Below, in pieces: positions 17,398 to 25,671 of a DNA stretch of 64,000 bases (the stretch's first letter is position 1; every line of letters begins with the position of its first letter). This stretch comes from an uncultured Eubacteriales bacterium (GTDB taxonomy: Bacteria; Bacillota; Clostridia; Christensenellales; Aristaeellaceae). Made by a program: the position numbers and the translations under genes. The notes under the pieces are model-generated. The model was not told the origin of the DNA, ran no database searches, and saw only the letters and a program-made list of their open reading frames with translations. The stretch covers positions 59,709 to 123,708 of the forward strand of contig CACWXP010000007.1 in assembly GCA_902764875.1 (NCBI GenBank). The letters run 5' to 3'.

Positions 17398-18306
17398 CTA
17401 CTGCTTCGCGAAAATTTTTTGCGCAATTTTTGAGGCGCCTTCTGCAGGTGTTGCCATGGGCAGGGTGATCCGGAGGCGGGGACAGGAGCGGCTGAGCCGG
17501 GCTTCCAGCTGATCACGGACGGCGGGAACATGCAGCAGGATGCTGCCGGTGAGGGCCAGGGAGCATTTTTCCAGGCCGGATTTTTCCCAGCCGGTTTCCG
17601 CCATTTCGGCCAGATCGTTCGCGGCTTTGGCGGCGATGGCTTCGGCGGCTTTATCGCCCTGAGATAGCGCTTCGGGCAGGAGGGACGCCAGGGCGGCGAC
17701 CTCCCGCTTTCCGGTTTCCGGCGCGTAGAGCCAGGTGATCAGCTGCGGGACGGAGGCGAGGCGCAGCCTTTGAAAGACCCCCTGCGTGAAAACGGTGGCG
17801 GGGCCCCGGCCGTCTTCGGCCCGGACCACGGCGGCAAGGATATCGCGGCCGATGGCCCAGCCGCTGCCGCAATCATCAATCAGATAGCCATAACCACCCA
17901 CCCGGAAGAGGTTTCCCGCGGCGTCCCGGCCGCAGCAGACCGAGCCGGTCCCGGCGATGAGCAGCATGCCGGGGCCTTCCACGGCGCCGGCCAGGGCGAT
18001 TTCCTGATCCCCCAGGAGACGGAGGGGGCCCGTCCAGCCGGCATCGGCCAGGGCCTTTTCCAGCAGGGAGCGGGCCGACAGGTTGCTGATGCCGGCCATG
18101 CCGACCACGAGGCCGGCGATTTCCGACAGACTGCCGGCCTGTTCCTTCATATAATTCACGCACGCATTGACGGTTTCGGGCAGCCGGTCCCGGGAGGCAC
18201 CGTTCGGATTCAGGGGTCCAAAGACCGCCGAGGTGATCCGGCCGGTTTCATCCAGGAGGCAGACTTCCGTTTTGGTTCCGCCTCCGTCCCATCCGCAGTA
18301 CAGCAT
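17398..18306 (-). CDS. murK: BadF/BadG-family sugar kinase, MurNAc/GlcNAc kinase (MurK-like)
   Basis: The ATG at 18306 lies one base after the murQ stop and follows GGGAGGG, giving 302 residues. The N-terminal phosphate loop YCGWDGGGTKTEV, the LLIAGTGSVCCGRD segment near residue 120 and the GGYGYLIDDCGSGWAIGRD signature place it in the BadF/BadG/BcrA family. Its characterised member MurK of Clostridium acetobutylicum phosphorylates MurNAc and GlcNAc at position 6. The direct coupling to murQ supports the same activity. A kinase is needed because the ABC importer, unlike a PTS, delivers unphosphorylated sugar. Confidence 0.88.
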   Translation of the reverse strand: MLYCGWDGGGTKTEVCLLDETGRITSAVFGPLNPNGASRDRLPETVNACVNYMKEQAGSLSEIAGLVVGMAGISNLSARSLLEKALADAGWTGPLRLLGDQEIALAGAVEGPGMLLIAGTGSVCCGRDAAGNLFRVGGYGYLIDDCGSGWAIGRDILAAVVRAEDGRGPATVFTQGVFQRLRLASVPQLITWLYAPETGKREVAALASLLPEALSQGDKAAEAIAAKAANDLAEMAETGWEKSGLEKCSLALTGSILLHVPAVRDQLEARLSRSCPRLRITLPMATPAEGASKIAQKIFAKQ

Positions 18307-18307
18307 G

Positions 18308-19216
18308 TTATCCCTCCCGCCCGTTTTCGATGGCCCGGGCAATTCTTCCGTCTGACGCTGCCAGCAGCCTTTCGGCTTCCGGGGCCTCCACGTTCAGCAG
18401 CAGCATCACGATGGCGGTTTTGCAGGAGAAACCGCAGCGCTTCAGGGCTTCTTCCGCCTCCTGTTCACTGACACCGGTCGAAGTGCAGACGATGCGGATG
18501 GCGCGGTTTACCAGCTTCTGATTGGTGGTCTGGACATCCACCATGAGGTTGCCGTAGACCTTGCCCAGCTTAATCATGACGCAGGTGGAAAGCATATTGA
18601 GCACCAGCTTCTGGCAGGTGCCGCTTTTCATGCGGGAGGAGCCGGTGACCACCTCCGGGCCGGGAACGGGGGCCATGGTGACATCGGCATGGCGGGACAT
18701 TTCGCTGTTGCGGCAGCAGGTGAGCGCCATGACGGGGGCGCCTACCTCGCGGGCATAATCCATGGCGCCGAGGACGTAGGGCGTGCGGCCGCTGGCGGCG
18801 ATGCCCACCAGGGCGTCTTTTTCAGAAAAACCATGGTCGATCAGATCCTGACGGCCCAGGGACGGACTGTCCTCCGCGCCCTCGACCGCCTTCAGAAGGG
18901 CCGAGGGGCCGCCGGCGATGAGCCCGATGACCAGATCCGGCGGGACGCCGTAGGTCGGCGGGCATTCGGCAGCATCCAGCACGCCCAGACGGCCGGAGGT
19001 TCCGGCGCCGACGTAGAACAGCCGGCCGCCGCGGCGGAGCTGCCCCTCGATGAGATCGACGCTGCGGGCGATTTCCGGCAGCACCAGGGCCACCGCTTCG
19101 GCACAGCGGTGATCCTCCTGATTGATGAGGCGGACCATTTCCTCCGTCGGGAGCCGGTCGATATTCGCCGTGGCGGGATTGCGCTGCTCGGTATCCAGTT
19201 TGTTCAGTTCTTCCAT
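18308..19216 (-). CDS. murQ: N-acetylmuramic acid 6-phosphate etherase MurQ
   Basis: The 302-residue protein is near-canonical MurQ: LNKLDTEQRNPAT at the start, the sugar-isomerase loop YVGAGTSGRLGVLDAAECPPTYG near residue 70 with a catalytic glutamate, VEGAEDS with the second glutamate, ASGRTPYVLGA, and SSRMKSGTCQKLVLNM. It splits the lactyl ether of MurNAc-6-phosphate to give GlcNAc-6-phosphate and D-lactate. The ATG at 19216 with AAGGTG upstream is preferred over a GTG three codons earlier. A strong promoter lies 60 bases upstream, and this gene heads the operon. Confidence 0.95.
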   Translation of the reverse strand: MEELNKLDTEQRNPATANIDRLPTEEMVRLINQEDHRCAEAVALVLPEIARSVDLIEGQLRRGGRLFYVGAGTSGRLGVLDAAECPPTYGVPPDLVIGLIAGGPSALLKAVEGAEDSPSLGRQDLIDHGFSEKDALVGIAASGRTPYVLGAMDYAREVGAPVMALTCCRNSEMSRHADVTMAPVPGPEVVTGSSRMKSGTCQKLVLNMLSTCVMIKLGKVYGNLMVDVQTTNQKLVNRAIRIVCTSTGVSEQEAEEALKRCGFSCKTAIVMLLLNVEAPEAERLLAASDGRIARAIENGREG

Positions 19217-19274
19217 GGCTTTCACCTTATTTCTCTTTTTTGCCGCATTGCGGGCGGCCTGATTTCATGATACC

Positions 19275-19303
19275 ATTATAGCCACAGAAAAGACCGCTTG
19301 CAA
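19275..19303 (-). promoter_or_regulatory. Promoter of the murQ operon
   Basis: On the minus strand TTGCAA (19303-19298) is followed after exactly 17 bases by TATAAT (19280-19275). The transcript would start about 52 bases before murQ and cover murQ to the GNAT gene, about 9.5 kb. I see no MurR-type regulator gene nearby. The divergent serine hydrolase gene begins 70 bases away on the other strand. Confidence 0.8.
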
Positions 19304-19374
19304 CCGTGAAACAGGGAAAGTTTGAAAGGAACGTTTCATGGCTGACGGGTCAACGGAAAATGGAGGGCATCCAC

Positions 19375-21219
19375 ATGCTGAACAGTACCTGGCTGAACGA
19401 ACAACTGCTGACAGGGATCCGGGAGGGCTGCTTCCCCGCGGCGGCGGCAGCCGTGGGCGTGGGAGGGCACGTGCTGGCAAAAGCCTGCGCCGGGGAGGCG
19501 CCGGAACCCGGCGGACAGCCCGTGGACGAACACACAAGATGGGACATGGCTTCCCTGTCCAAGGTGATCGGCACCACGATGGTGGCGCTGCGGGCCCTGG
19601 AGGAGGGAAAACTTCGCCTTGACGAGACAGTCGGCGACTTCTTTCCGGAGGCGCCGGCGGACAAGGCGGGGATCACGGTCTTTCAGCTGATGACCCACAC
19701 GGGCGGATTTGAGCCGAGCTTCCGGCTGGACCGGATGCTGACGGATCCCGCGGACGCGGTTCGCTGCATTCTGGAGGTCCCCCTGGCGGAGAAACCGGGG
19801 GTGCGGCCCATCTATTCGTGCATGGGATATATTCTTTTCGCCAAAATGCTGGAAAAACGGCTGGGCGCGCCTTTGAACGAACTGGCGGAACGGACGGTTT
19901 TCCGGCCCCTGGGCATGACGGAAACCGGCTACTGCCCGCCGGCGGAGGCGGTGTGCGCCGCGACGGAGGTGGATCCGGAGACGGGGAAGGCCTGGACCGG
20001 CGTCGTTCACGACGAGAACGCCCGTTTCCTGCGGGGCGTTTCGGGCAACGCGGGGGTTTTTATGTCCCTCGACGACGGGATCCGGTTTGCGGGGATGCTG
20101 GCCCGGGGCGGCGAAGGCTTGCTTCGGAAGGAAACCATGGAAAAGGCGATCCGGGATTACACCCCCGGGATGGATATACACCGGGGACTGGGTTTCCAGA
20201 TCGCCGGTTCCCCGGACTGTTTTTTCAGCGACGCGGTGCCGGAAAGGTGTTTCGGGCATACCGGGTTCACCGGGACGAGCCTGCTGGTGGAGCCGGAAAG
20301 CGGGTTCTGGGTGCTGCTGCTGGCCAACCGGGTGTATCCCACCCGGGAGAGCACGGCGCTTTTCCCCTTCCGCCGGCGGCTGCACGCGGAGGCCTGGGCC
20401 TTGTTTCACGCGCCGATGGGGGCGGAGGAGCTGTACGACACACTGGAGATTCCCTCTGTGGTGCGGGAGAAGTTTTCCGCCTGGGACCGGGAGGACAAAC
20501 CCTTTGCCGACGACGAAATGATCCGGCGGCTGCTGACCCGGAGCGAATGGGGGAAAGCGGCGGAAGACATGAAAGAGCGGATCGGGGAGGATCCGGGGGC
20601 GCTGCGCTTCCTCTGGGAAGAGCTGCGGATTGCCCGGATGCAGTGGCCGGCATGGCTTCGGAAGGGAATCCCGGAAAACGTGTGGCGGGACACGATGCTG
20701 TTTGCGACCCGGTACCTGAACAACGGGCTGAAAGCCTACGGCCATTACTGCTTCACGGCGCCCTGGTGGTTCCCGCGGCAGCTGGCGATGGAGCTGTTCC
20801 GGCTGGGGGCGCTGGAGTTTGAGCTGGCGGCCCTGGAGGAAGGACGGCGGGTTTACCTGCACATTCCGACGGACGCTTTCCTCGCGCCGGAGGCGGTGGA
20901 CGACTCCCTTGCCCGGTTCCGGGCCTTTGCGGCCGAGTTTTATCCGGACTGGACCGAGGTGCCCCTGTACTGCGATTCGTGGCTGCTTTCCCCGGCGCTG
21001 GAGGAACTGCTGCCGGCTTCTTCCCGGATCCTGGCCTTTGCGCACCGATTCCGGATCCTTTCGGTGAACCGGGACAACATGGGCGCCGTCGGATGGGTGT
21101 TCCCGGGATGGAAGGAACCTTCGCCGGAACTGCCGGAGGATACGGGCCTGCAGAAAAAAATGAAGGCTTTCCTCCTGAACGGGGGAAAGCCGGGATGGGC
21201 CGAAGGAATTATGAAATAA
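19375..21219 (+). CDS. AmiE-like serine hydrolase fused to an acyltransferase (NAT_N/GNAT_C-type) domain
   Basis: The ATG at 19375 follows GGAGGG and gives 614 residues. Residues 1 to about 345 form a beta-lactamase-fold hydrolase: SLSK (Ser60, Lys63), a YSC in place of YxN near residue 148, and GHTGFTGTS near 300. This resembles YbbE/AmiE, the MurNAc-L-alanine amidase encoded beside nagZ and namZ in Bacillus subtilis. Residues from about 355 form a second domain with WWFPRQLAMELFRLGALEFE, VYLHIPTDAFL and DSWLLSPALEELLP, matching the proteins usually annotated acyltransferase domain-containing. No signal peptide is present. It would strip peptides from imported muropeptides; the acyl acceptor is unknown. 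Confidence 0.8.
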   Translation: MLNSTWLNEQLLTGIREGCFPAAAAAVGVGGHVLAKACAGEAPEPGGQPVDEHTRWDMASLSKVIGTTMVALRALEEGKLRLDETVGDFFPEAPADKAGITVFQLMTHTGGFEPSFRLDRMLTDPADAVRCILEVPLAEKPGVRPIYSCMGYILFAKMLEKRLGAPLNELAERTVFRPLGMTETGYCPPAEAVCAATEVDPETGKAWTGVVHDENARFLRGVSGNAGVFMSLDDGIRFAGMLARGGEGLLRKETMEKAIRDYTPGMDIHRGLGFQIAGSPDCFFSDAVPERCFGHTGFTGTSLLVEPESGFWVLLLANRVYPTRESTALFPFRRRLHAEAWALFHAPMGAEELYDTLEIPSVVREKFSAWDREDKPFADDEMIRRLLTRSEWGKAAEDMKERIGEDPGALRFLWEELRIARMQWPAWLRKGIPENVWRDTMLFATRYLNNGLKAYGHYCFTAPWWFPRQLAMELFRLGALEFELAALEEGRRVYLHIPTDAFLAPEAVDDSLARFRAFAAEFYPDWTEVPLYCDSWLLSPALEELLPASSRILAFAHRFRILSVNRDNMGAVGWVFPGWKEPSPELPEDTGLQKKMKAFLLNGGKPGWAEGIMK

Positions 21220-21268
21220 ACGGGTTGCCCAGGATGAACCGGAGGGATTATGAAATAAACAGGCTGCC
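21206..21268. repeat. 39-bp offset duplication at converging gene ends
   Basis: Sequence around ATTATGAAATAAAC followed by GGnTGCC occurs at 21206-21229 and again at 21246-21268. The first copy ends the serine hydrolase gene on the plus strand; the second encodes the last residues of the NlpC/P60 protein on the minus strand. A 39-bp tandem duplication would have separated two gene ends that formerly overlapped. Confidence 0.7.
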
Positions 21269-22174
21269 GACGGCTTCGATGCTTTCGGCCAGGTCTTCGC
21301 GGTAATCCGGATCCTCCGGACGCAGGCTGTTGACGGTGACCCGGGGCGTTTTCCGATAAGCGGTGGCGTGAACATACTTTCCACCGCCGATATATACGGC
21401 CACATGGCCCGGGAAAAAGATCAGATCTCCTTCCTTCATCTGCGAACGGTCGATGGCATTCAGCGGATAATCCGGAAGGATGGAGGCGTCGCGCCAGATC
21501 AGGAAACCGTTTTCCATCCAGCTCATGAAGGCCAGGCCGGAGCAGTCGATGCCATCGGCGGCCTTTCCGCCCCAGCGGTAGGGTGCGCCCAGACGGGACA
21601 GGGCGCTCTGGACTACCGCGGCCCGGAGCGGGGCTTCTTCCGCCCGGCTGATTTTCGACTGCCCGTGGCGCCGGAACCAGGAACGGTCGCCTTCCCCCTC
21701 CAGCAGAAAAAGATCATCATCCAGGCGGGGCTTCAGGGCTTCCGGCTGGGCCCAGCCCTCCGTTCCGTCGGCGGCGCGCAGGCGGATCCAGCCGTCCCGG
21801 TCGGGAGCGGGGAGGCGCTCTGCAATGCTTCCGCGGGGAAGCACGGCCAGCAGGTCTCCTTTCACGGTGGGGTCGGCGTGGAGATCGGTGCAGGCATCGG
21901 ACACCAGGGGGAATCGGACGCCGTCCTGACGGTCCAGGAGCTCCTCTTTCTTCAGGGGCCGGAGAGCTTCCCGGCGGACCCAGCCCTCATAGCCGTAATG
22001 GGTTTGAATCCGGACCCAGGCTTCGGGGCCGGTTTCCAGGAAACGAACCGCCCAGCCGGAGAAGACTTCGTCGGTCTGGGGACCGACGCCCCGGACGGCG
22101 GAGGGAGCGCCTGGTTCATCATACAAAAACAGCCGCGGGGTAACGACGAGCCCCAGTTCGATTTCGGATGGCAC
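21248..22174 (-). CDS. NlpC/P60 endopeptidase with SH3 domains, YkfC-like
   Basis: The GTG at 22174 follows AAGGAGG and gives 308 residues. Two SH3-type segments (ending WVRREALRPL and EGWAQPEALKP) precede the NlpC/P60 peptidase. The catalytic cysteine is in DGIDCSGL near residue 225, the histidine in FPGHVAVYIGG near 270, and the third polar residue in YVHATAY. There is no signal peptide. YkfC-type enzymes cut the gamma-D-Glu-diamino acid bond in recycled peptides. The gene is 30 bases after the epimerase that handles the resulting L-Ala-D-Glu, the same pairing as ykfB-ykfC in Bacillus, which strongly supports this role. Confidence 0.9.
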   Translation of the reverse strand: MPSEIELGLVVTPRLFLYDEPGAPSAVRGVGPQTDEVFSGWAVRFLETGPEAWVRIQTHYGYEGWVRREALRPLKKEELLDRQDGVRFPLVSDACTDLHADPTVKGDLLAVLPRGSIAERLPAPDRDGWIRLRAADGTEGWAQPEALKPRLDDDLFLLEGEGDRSWFRRHGQSKISRAEEAPLRAAVVQSALSRLGAPYRWGGKAADGIDCSGLAFMSWMENGFLIWRDASILPDYPLNAIDRSQMKEGDLIFFPGHVAVYIGGGKYVHATAYRKTPRVTVNSLRPEDPDYREDLAESIEAVGSLFIS

Positions 22175-22204
22175 GGGGGATTCCTCCTTTTTCTTTTGCG
22201 GCGG

Positions 22205-23314
22205 TCAGAGGACGGAGACAAAATCCACGGGGACGCGGGTGAACCCGATACCGGGGGTTTCCGGCAGGAAAATCTTTTCCTCCCGGTAGACCGGGCCGCC
22301 CTCATAGGGATTTTCGGCGCAGAGGCTGGGACCGTCGAGATCGCACAGGCCGACGACGGAGCGGGCGGCGGCCAGGTGCGCCCCGCCGCTGACGGAGATG
22401 GCGCTTTCCAGCATACAGCCCATCATGCATTTGACACCGGCGCGCTCGGCCATGTCGCAGATTTTTTCCGCGGGGTAGATGCCGCCGGTTTTCATGAGCT
22501 TGATATTGATCCAGTCCGCTCCATGCTCCTCGATGATCCGGGCGGCATCCTCGGGGGTGAAGACGCTTTCATCCGCCAGGATCGGCGTCTTCGTATGGGC
22601 GGTTACGTACTGCATGCCCTTGAAATCATGGCAGGAGACGGGCTGCTCCACGAGCTCGATGTTCAGGCCGGCGTCCTCGATCATACTGATGGTGCGGACG
22701 GCTTCCTCCGGCGTCCAGCCCTGGTTGGCGTCGATCCGGAGCACGGTGTTTTCCCCGGCGGCCTGCCGCACGGCGCGGACGCGCTTCACATCCTCCGCGC
22801 CGCCTTTGCCCACCTTCACCTTCAGGATCGTGAACCCGCGGGCGACCGCGGCCCGGGTGTCGGCGGCCATGGTCTCCGGCGGGTTGACGCTGATGGTCAG
22901 ATCCGTTTCCAGCTCGGCGCGCACCTGCTCCGGGGCTTTTTGGCCCAGAAAGCGGAAGAGCGGCAGGCCCATGGCCCGGGCGGCGGCATCATGAATCGCG
23001 ATATCCAGGGCGGCCTTGGCGGAGGTGTTTTTCGCCATGGCCCGATCCAGCCGGGCGAAGAGTGCATCCCGGTCGGAGGGATCGAGCCCCAGCACCGCCG
23101 GCGCCAGATAATCCCGGATGGCAGCTTCCATGGAGGGAAGGGTTTCACCGGTGATGACCGCGGTGGGCGGGGCCTCGCCGTAGCCGGTTTCACCGGTGTC
23201 CAGCGTGACGCGGACGACCAGATCCTGAATCCGGTCCACCGTCCGCAGGGAGGTTTTAAACGGGGTGATCAGGGGAATGGAGACTGTTCCGAGGGCAATA
23301 TCCGTAATTTTCAT
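22205..23314 (-). CDS. L-Ala-D/L-Glu (dipeptide) epimerase, YkfB-like
   Basis: This 369-residue enolase-superfamily enzyme has the KVKVG lysine pair near residue 160, metal ligands in RIDANQGW, ELVEQPV and LADESVF, and the second catalytic lysine in NIKLMKTGG. The LMKTGGI segment and the C-terminal MMGCMLES are typical of dipeptide epimerases. It converts L-Ala-D-Glu from cell-wall peptides into L-Ala-L-Glu, which ordinary peptidases can degrade. The start at 23314 follows AGAGG. It lies upstream of the NlpC/P60 gene and divergent from the next hydrolase. Confidence 0.9.
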   Translation of the reverse strand: MKITDIALGTVSIPLITPFKTSLRTVDRIQDLVVRVTLDTGETGYGEAPPTAVITGETLPSMEAAIRDYLAPAVLGLDPSDRDALFARLDRAMAKNTSAKAALDIAIHDAAARAMGLPLFRFLGQKAPEQVRAELETDLTISVNPPETMAADTRAAVARGFTILKVKVGKGGAEDVKRVRAVRQAAGENTVLRIDANQGWTPEEAVRTISMIEDAGLNIELVEQPVSCHDFKGMQYVTAHTKTPILADESVFTPEDAARIIEEHGADWINIKLMKTGGIYPAEKICDMAERAGVKCMMGCMLESAISVSGGAHLAAARSVVGLCDLDGPSLCAENPYEGGPVYREEKIFLPETPGIGFTRVPVDFVSVL

Positions 23315-23412
23315 GCAATTCGCCTCTTTTCCTTTTCTGCTGTTCATGATATGCTTTTCGGGAGAGAAAAGCAACAACAGAAAAACGTTTTTTTCGGGAT
23401 GGATGAGGGAGC

Positions 23413-24216
23413 GTGATTCGGATGAACAACCGGTGGGAATGGCTGGAGACGGCGATGGCGGGGGTTTCCGGGACGGCGAGCTGCTGGTTCCGGGATCTGG
23501 AGACCGGGGAAACCTTCGGATGGCAGGAAGAGGCGGTGCATTCCTCCGCCAGCATCATCAAGATTTTCCTGATGGCCTTTCTGTTCCGGAAATTCCGGGA
23601 CGGGGAGCTGCATCCGGAAGACCGGATGGAAATCCGGCCAGAGCTGATCGCGCCCTCCGCGGGGGTGCTTTCCTACCTGCGGGATCTGCGGGAACTGTCG
23701 GTGCGGGACCTGATTGAGCTGATGATCATCGTGAGCGACAATTCCGCCACGAACGTGCTGATCGACCTGGCGGGGATGGACGAGGTGAACGCTTTTCTGG
23801 CGGAGGAACTGGGCCTGCGGCAGACCCGGGTGCGCCGGAAGATGATGGACCTGGACGCCATTGCCCGGGGGCAGGACAACACCACCTCGGCCATGGAGGC
23901 GGGGATCGTGCTGGAACGCATGCGGCAGGGGACGCTGATCGGCCCGGAAGAGAGCCGGGAGATGCTGCGGGTGCTGAAAAACCAACAGGATTCCAGCCTG
24001 ATTCCCTGGTATCTGCGGGAGGAACTGCCGGAGCATTCCATTGCCCACAAGACCGGGGGACTGGACCACGTTGTGCACGACGCGGCGCTGGTGGACCTGC
24101 CGGAGCGGCCCTATATCCTGTGCTTCTTCGGCAGCGGCGTTTCGGTGCCGGTGTACGGGCGACTGATGCAGGACGCTTCGCTGCGGATTTACCGGGAACA
24201 GACGGAAAAGGAATGA
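23413..24216 (+). CDS. Class A beta-lactamase-fold serine hydrolase without signal peptide (1)
   Basis: The 267-residue protein shows the three class A motifs in order: SASIIK near residue 45, SDNSATN near 110 and HKTGG near 215. A GTG at 23413 or an ATG at 23422 could start it. The absence of a signal peptide or membrane anchor argues against a secreted beta-lactamase. With muropeptide enzymes on both sides, a cytoplasmic peptidase or amidase acting on D-amino-acid bonds of recycled peptides fits better, but that is inference. It is the first of three consecutive hydrolase genes of this fold. Confidence 0.8.
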   Translation: MIRMNNRWEWLETAMAGVSGTASCWFRDLETGETFGWQEEAVHSSASIIKIFLMAFLFRKFRDGELHPEDRMEIRPELIAPSAGVLSYLRDLRELSVRDLIELMIIVSDNSATNVLIDLAGMDEVNAFLAEELGLRQTRVRRKMMDLDAIARGQDNTTSAMEAGIVLERMRQGTLIGPEESREMLRVLKNQQDSSLIPWYLREELPEHSIAHKTGGLDHVVHDAALVDLPERPYILCFFGSGVSVPVYGRLMQDASLRIYREQTEKE

Positions 24217-24246
24217 AGTTTGAAAAAGAAGATGGGGGGCATCACA

Positions 24247-25671
24247 ATGAAGACATTTGCATTTGAAACCTGGGGCAGTCCGGAGGAAGCCGGTGTTTCC
24301 AGCGGGGGGATTCTGCGCTTTCTGGACGAATGGGAAAAAGTCCGCAAAACGATTCAGCTGCACAGCCTGATCGTGCTGCGCCACGGCAAAATCGTGTGGA
24401 AAATGAACGTGGCGCCCTACAGCGACCGGACGGTGCACACGATGTATTCCCTGAGCAAATCCTTCACCAGTGCTGCGGCGGGATTCGCAGTGAATGAAGG
24501 GTTGCTGCGGTGGGACGACAGCGTGGTGGACATCCTTCCGGAGGAAGTGCCGGAAGGAAGGGAGGACGTGCTGCGGCCCATCACCCTGGAAGCCCTGCTT
24601 TGCATGGGATCGGGACTGGACAAGGCCTCCGACAGCCCGTCGCCGGATCCGGCGGTGACCTGGGCGCGGCACGTGCTGAGCCACGAGGTGCAGTACCCGG
24701 TGATGACCCATTTCAGCTACAATTCTTTCGGCACGTATCTGGTTTCCTGCATGATTCAGAAGGTGACCGGGCAGACGGTACGGGACTACCTGATTCCCCG
24801 GCTGTTTGCGCCCCTTGGCATTGAGACACCGGAATGGGATCAGTCCCCGGAGGGCATTTCCTGCGGCGGATTCGGGCTGCACCTTGCCACGGAGAGCATT
24901 GCCCGGTTCGGACAGTGCCTGCTTCAGCACGGGAAATGGCAGGGGAAGCAGGTGCTGCCGGAAGGATGGGTGGAGCTGGCGACGCGGGAACACATTGCCA
25001 ACTATGAGGGGCATCCGCAGGAAGGCAACGAATGGGGACAGGGCTACGGATTCCAGTTCTGGCGGTGCATCGGCGGGCGGTACCGGGGAGACGGCGCCAT
25101 GGGCCAGGGATGCTTTGTGGACGAGCGGCAGGACATGGTGATCGCGGTGACCTGCGGAACCAACGACCTGGGCGGGGAGTTCGGCCTGATCCGGGAATAC
25201 CTGTTCGGCGCGCCGGAAGCGGCGCCGGGCGACGCCGCGGCGCAGGAAACGCTGCGGCAGCGGACGGAAGCGCTGCACTGGGGCGGACCGGAGGACGACG
25301 GTACGGACGGGGACATTCCGGAAGGCGTTTATACATCGGAATTCCAGGGCATGACGGTGGGGTTGCGGATTGAGAAGCTTGCGGGTGAGCGGATCCGGCT
25401 GGCATTCAGCTTCGGAGAGGACCGGCAGAACCTGGAACTGCCGCGGAGCACACCGGGACCGGCCGGGGAGCAGCGGTGGCAGGGAACGGTGCTGCACTTC
25501 ATCGGCGCCTGGGGCCGGAAGGACGGCAAACTGAGCGTGAGCCTGCGCGACGTGAACGGACCGGAGACCCTGGAGGGCACCTTTGCCCCGGCGGAGGGCG
25601 GGCTGACCTTTGAAGGGCTGGGCGTCGACTGTCCCGACGGCGGGAGTTTTTATCGGAAGGTTGCGGAATGA
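24247..25671 (+). CDS. Class C beta-lactamase-fold serine hydrolase (2)
   Basis: The ATG at 24247 follows a GGGGGG site and gives 474 residues; a TTG 27 bases earlier is less likely. It contains SLSK (YSLSKSFTSAAAGFA, near residue 68) and the YNS motif in HFSYNSFGTYLVS near 155, followed by a long C-terminal beta-rich domain of about 120 residues. Relatives include penicillin-binding-protein-like hydrolases and esterases (EstB, D-aminopeptidase). No signal peptide is seen. The end overlaps the next start (ATGA). The substrate is probably a peptide or ester from cell-wall turnover. Confidence 0.8.
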   Translation: MKTFAFETWGSPEEAGVSSGGILRFLDEWEKVRKTIQLHSLIVLRHGKIVWKMNVAPYSDRTVHTMYSLSKSFTSAAAGFAVNEGLLRWDDSVVDILPEEVPEGREDVLRPITLEALLCMGSGLDKASDSPSPDPAVTWARHVLSHEVQYPVMTHFSYNSFGTYLVSCMIQKVTGQTVRDYLIPRLFAPLGIETPEWDQSPEGISCGGFGLHLATESIARFGQCLLQHGKWQGKQVLPEGWVELATREHIANYEGHPQEGNEWGQGYGFQFWRCIGGRYRGDGAMGQGCFVDERQDMVIAVTCGTNDLGGEFGLIREYLFGAPEAAPGDAAAQETLRQRTEALHWGGPEDDGTDGDIPEGVYTSEFQGMTVGLRIEKLAGERIRLAFSFGEDRQNLELPRSTPGPAGEQRWQGTVLHFIGAWGRKDGKLSVSLRDVNGPETLEGTFAPAEGGLTFEGLGVDCPDGGSFYRKVAE

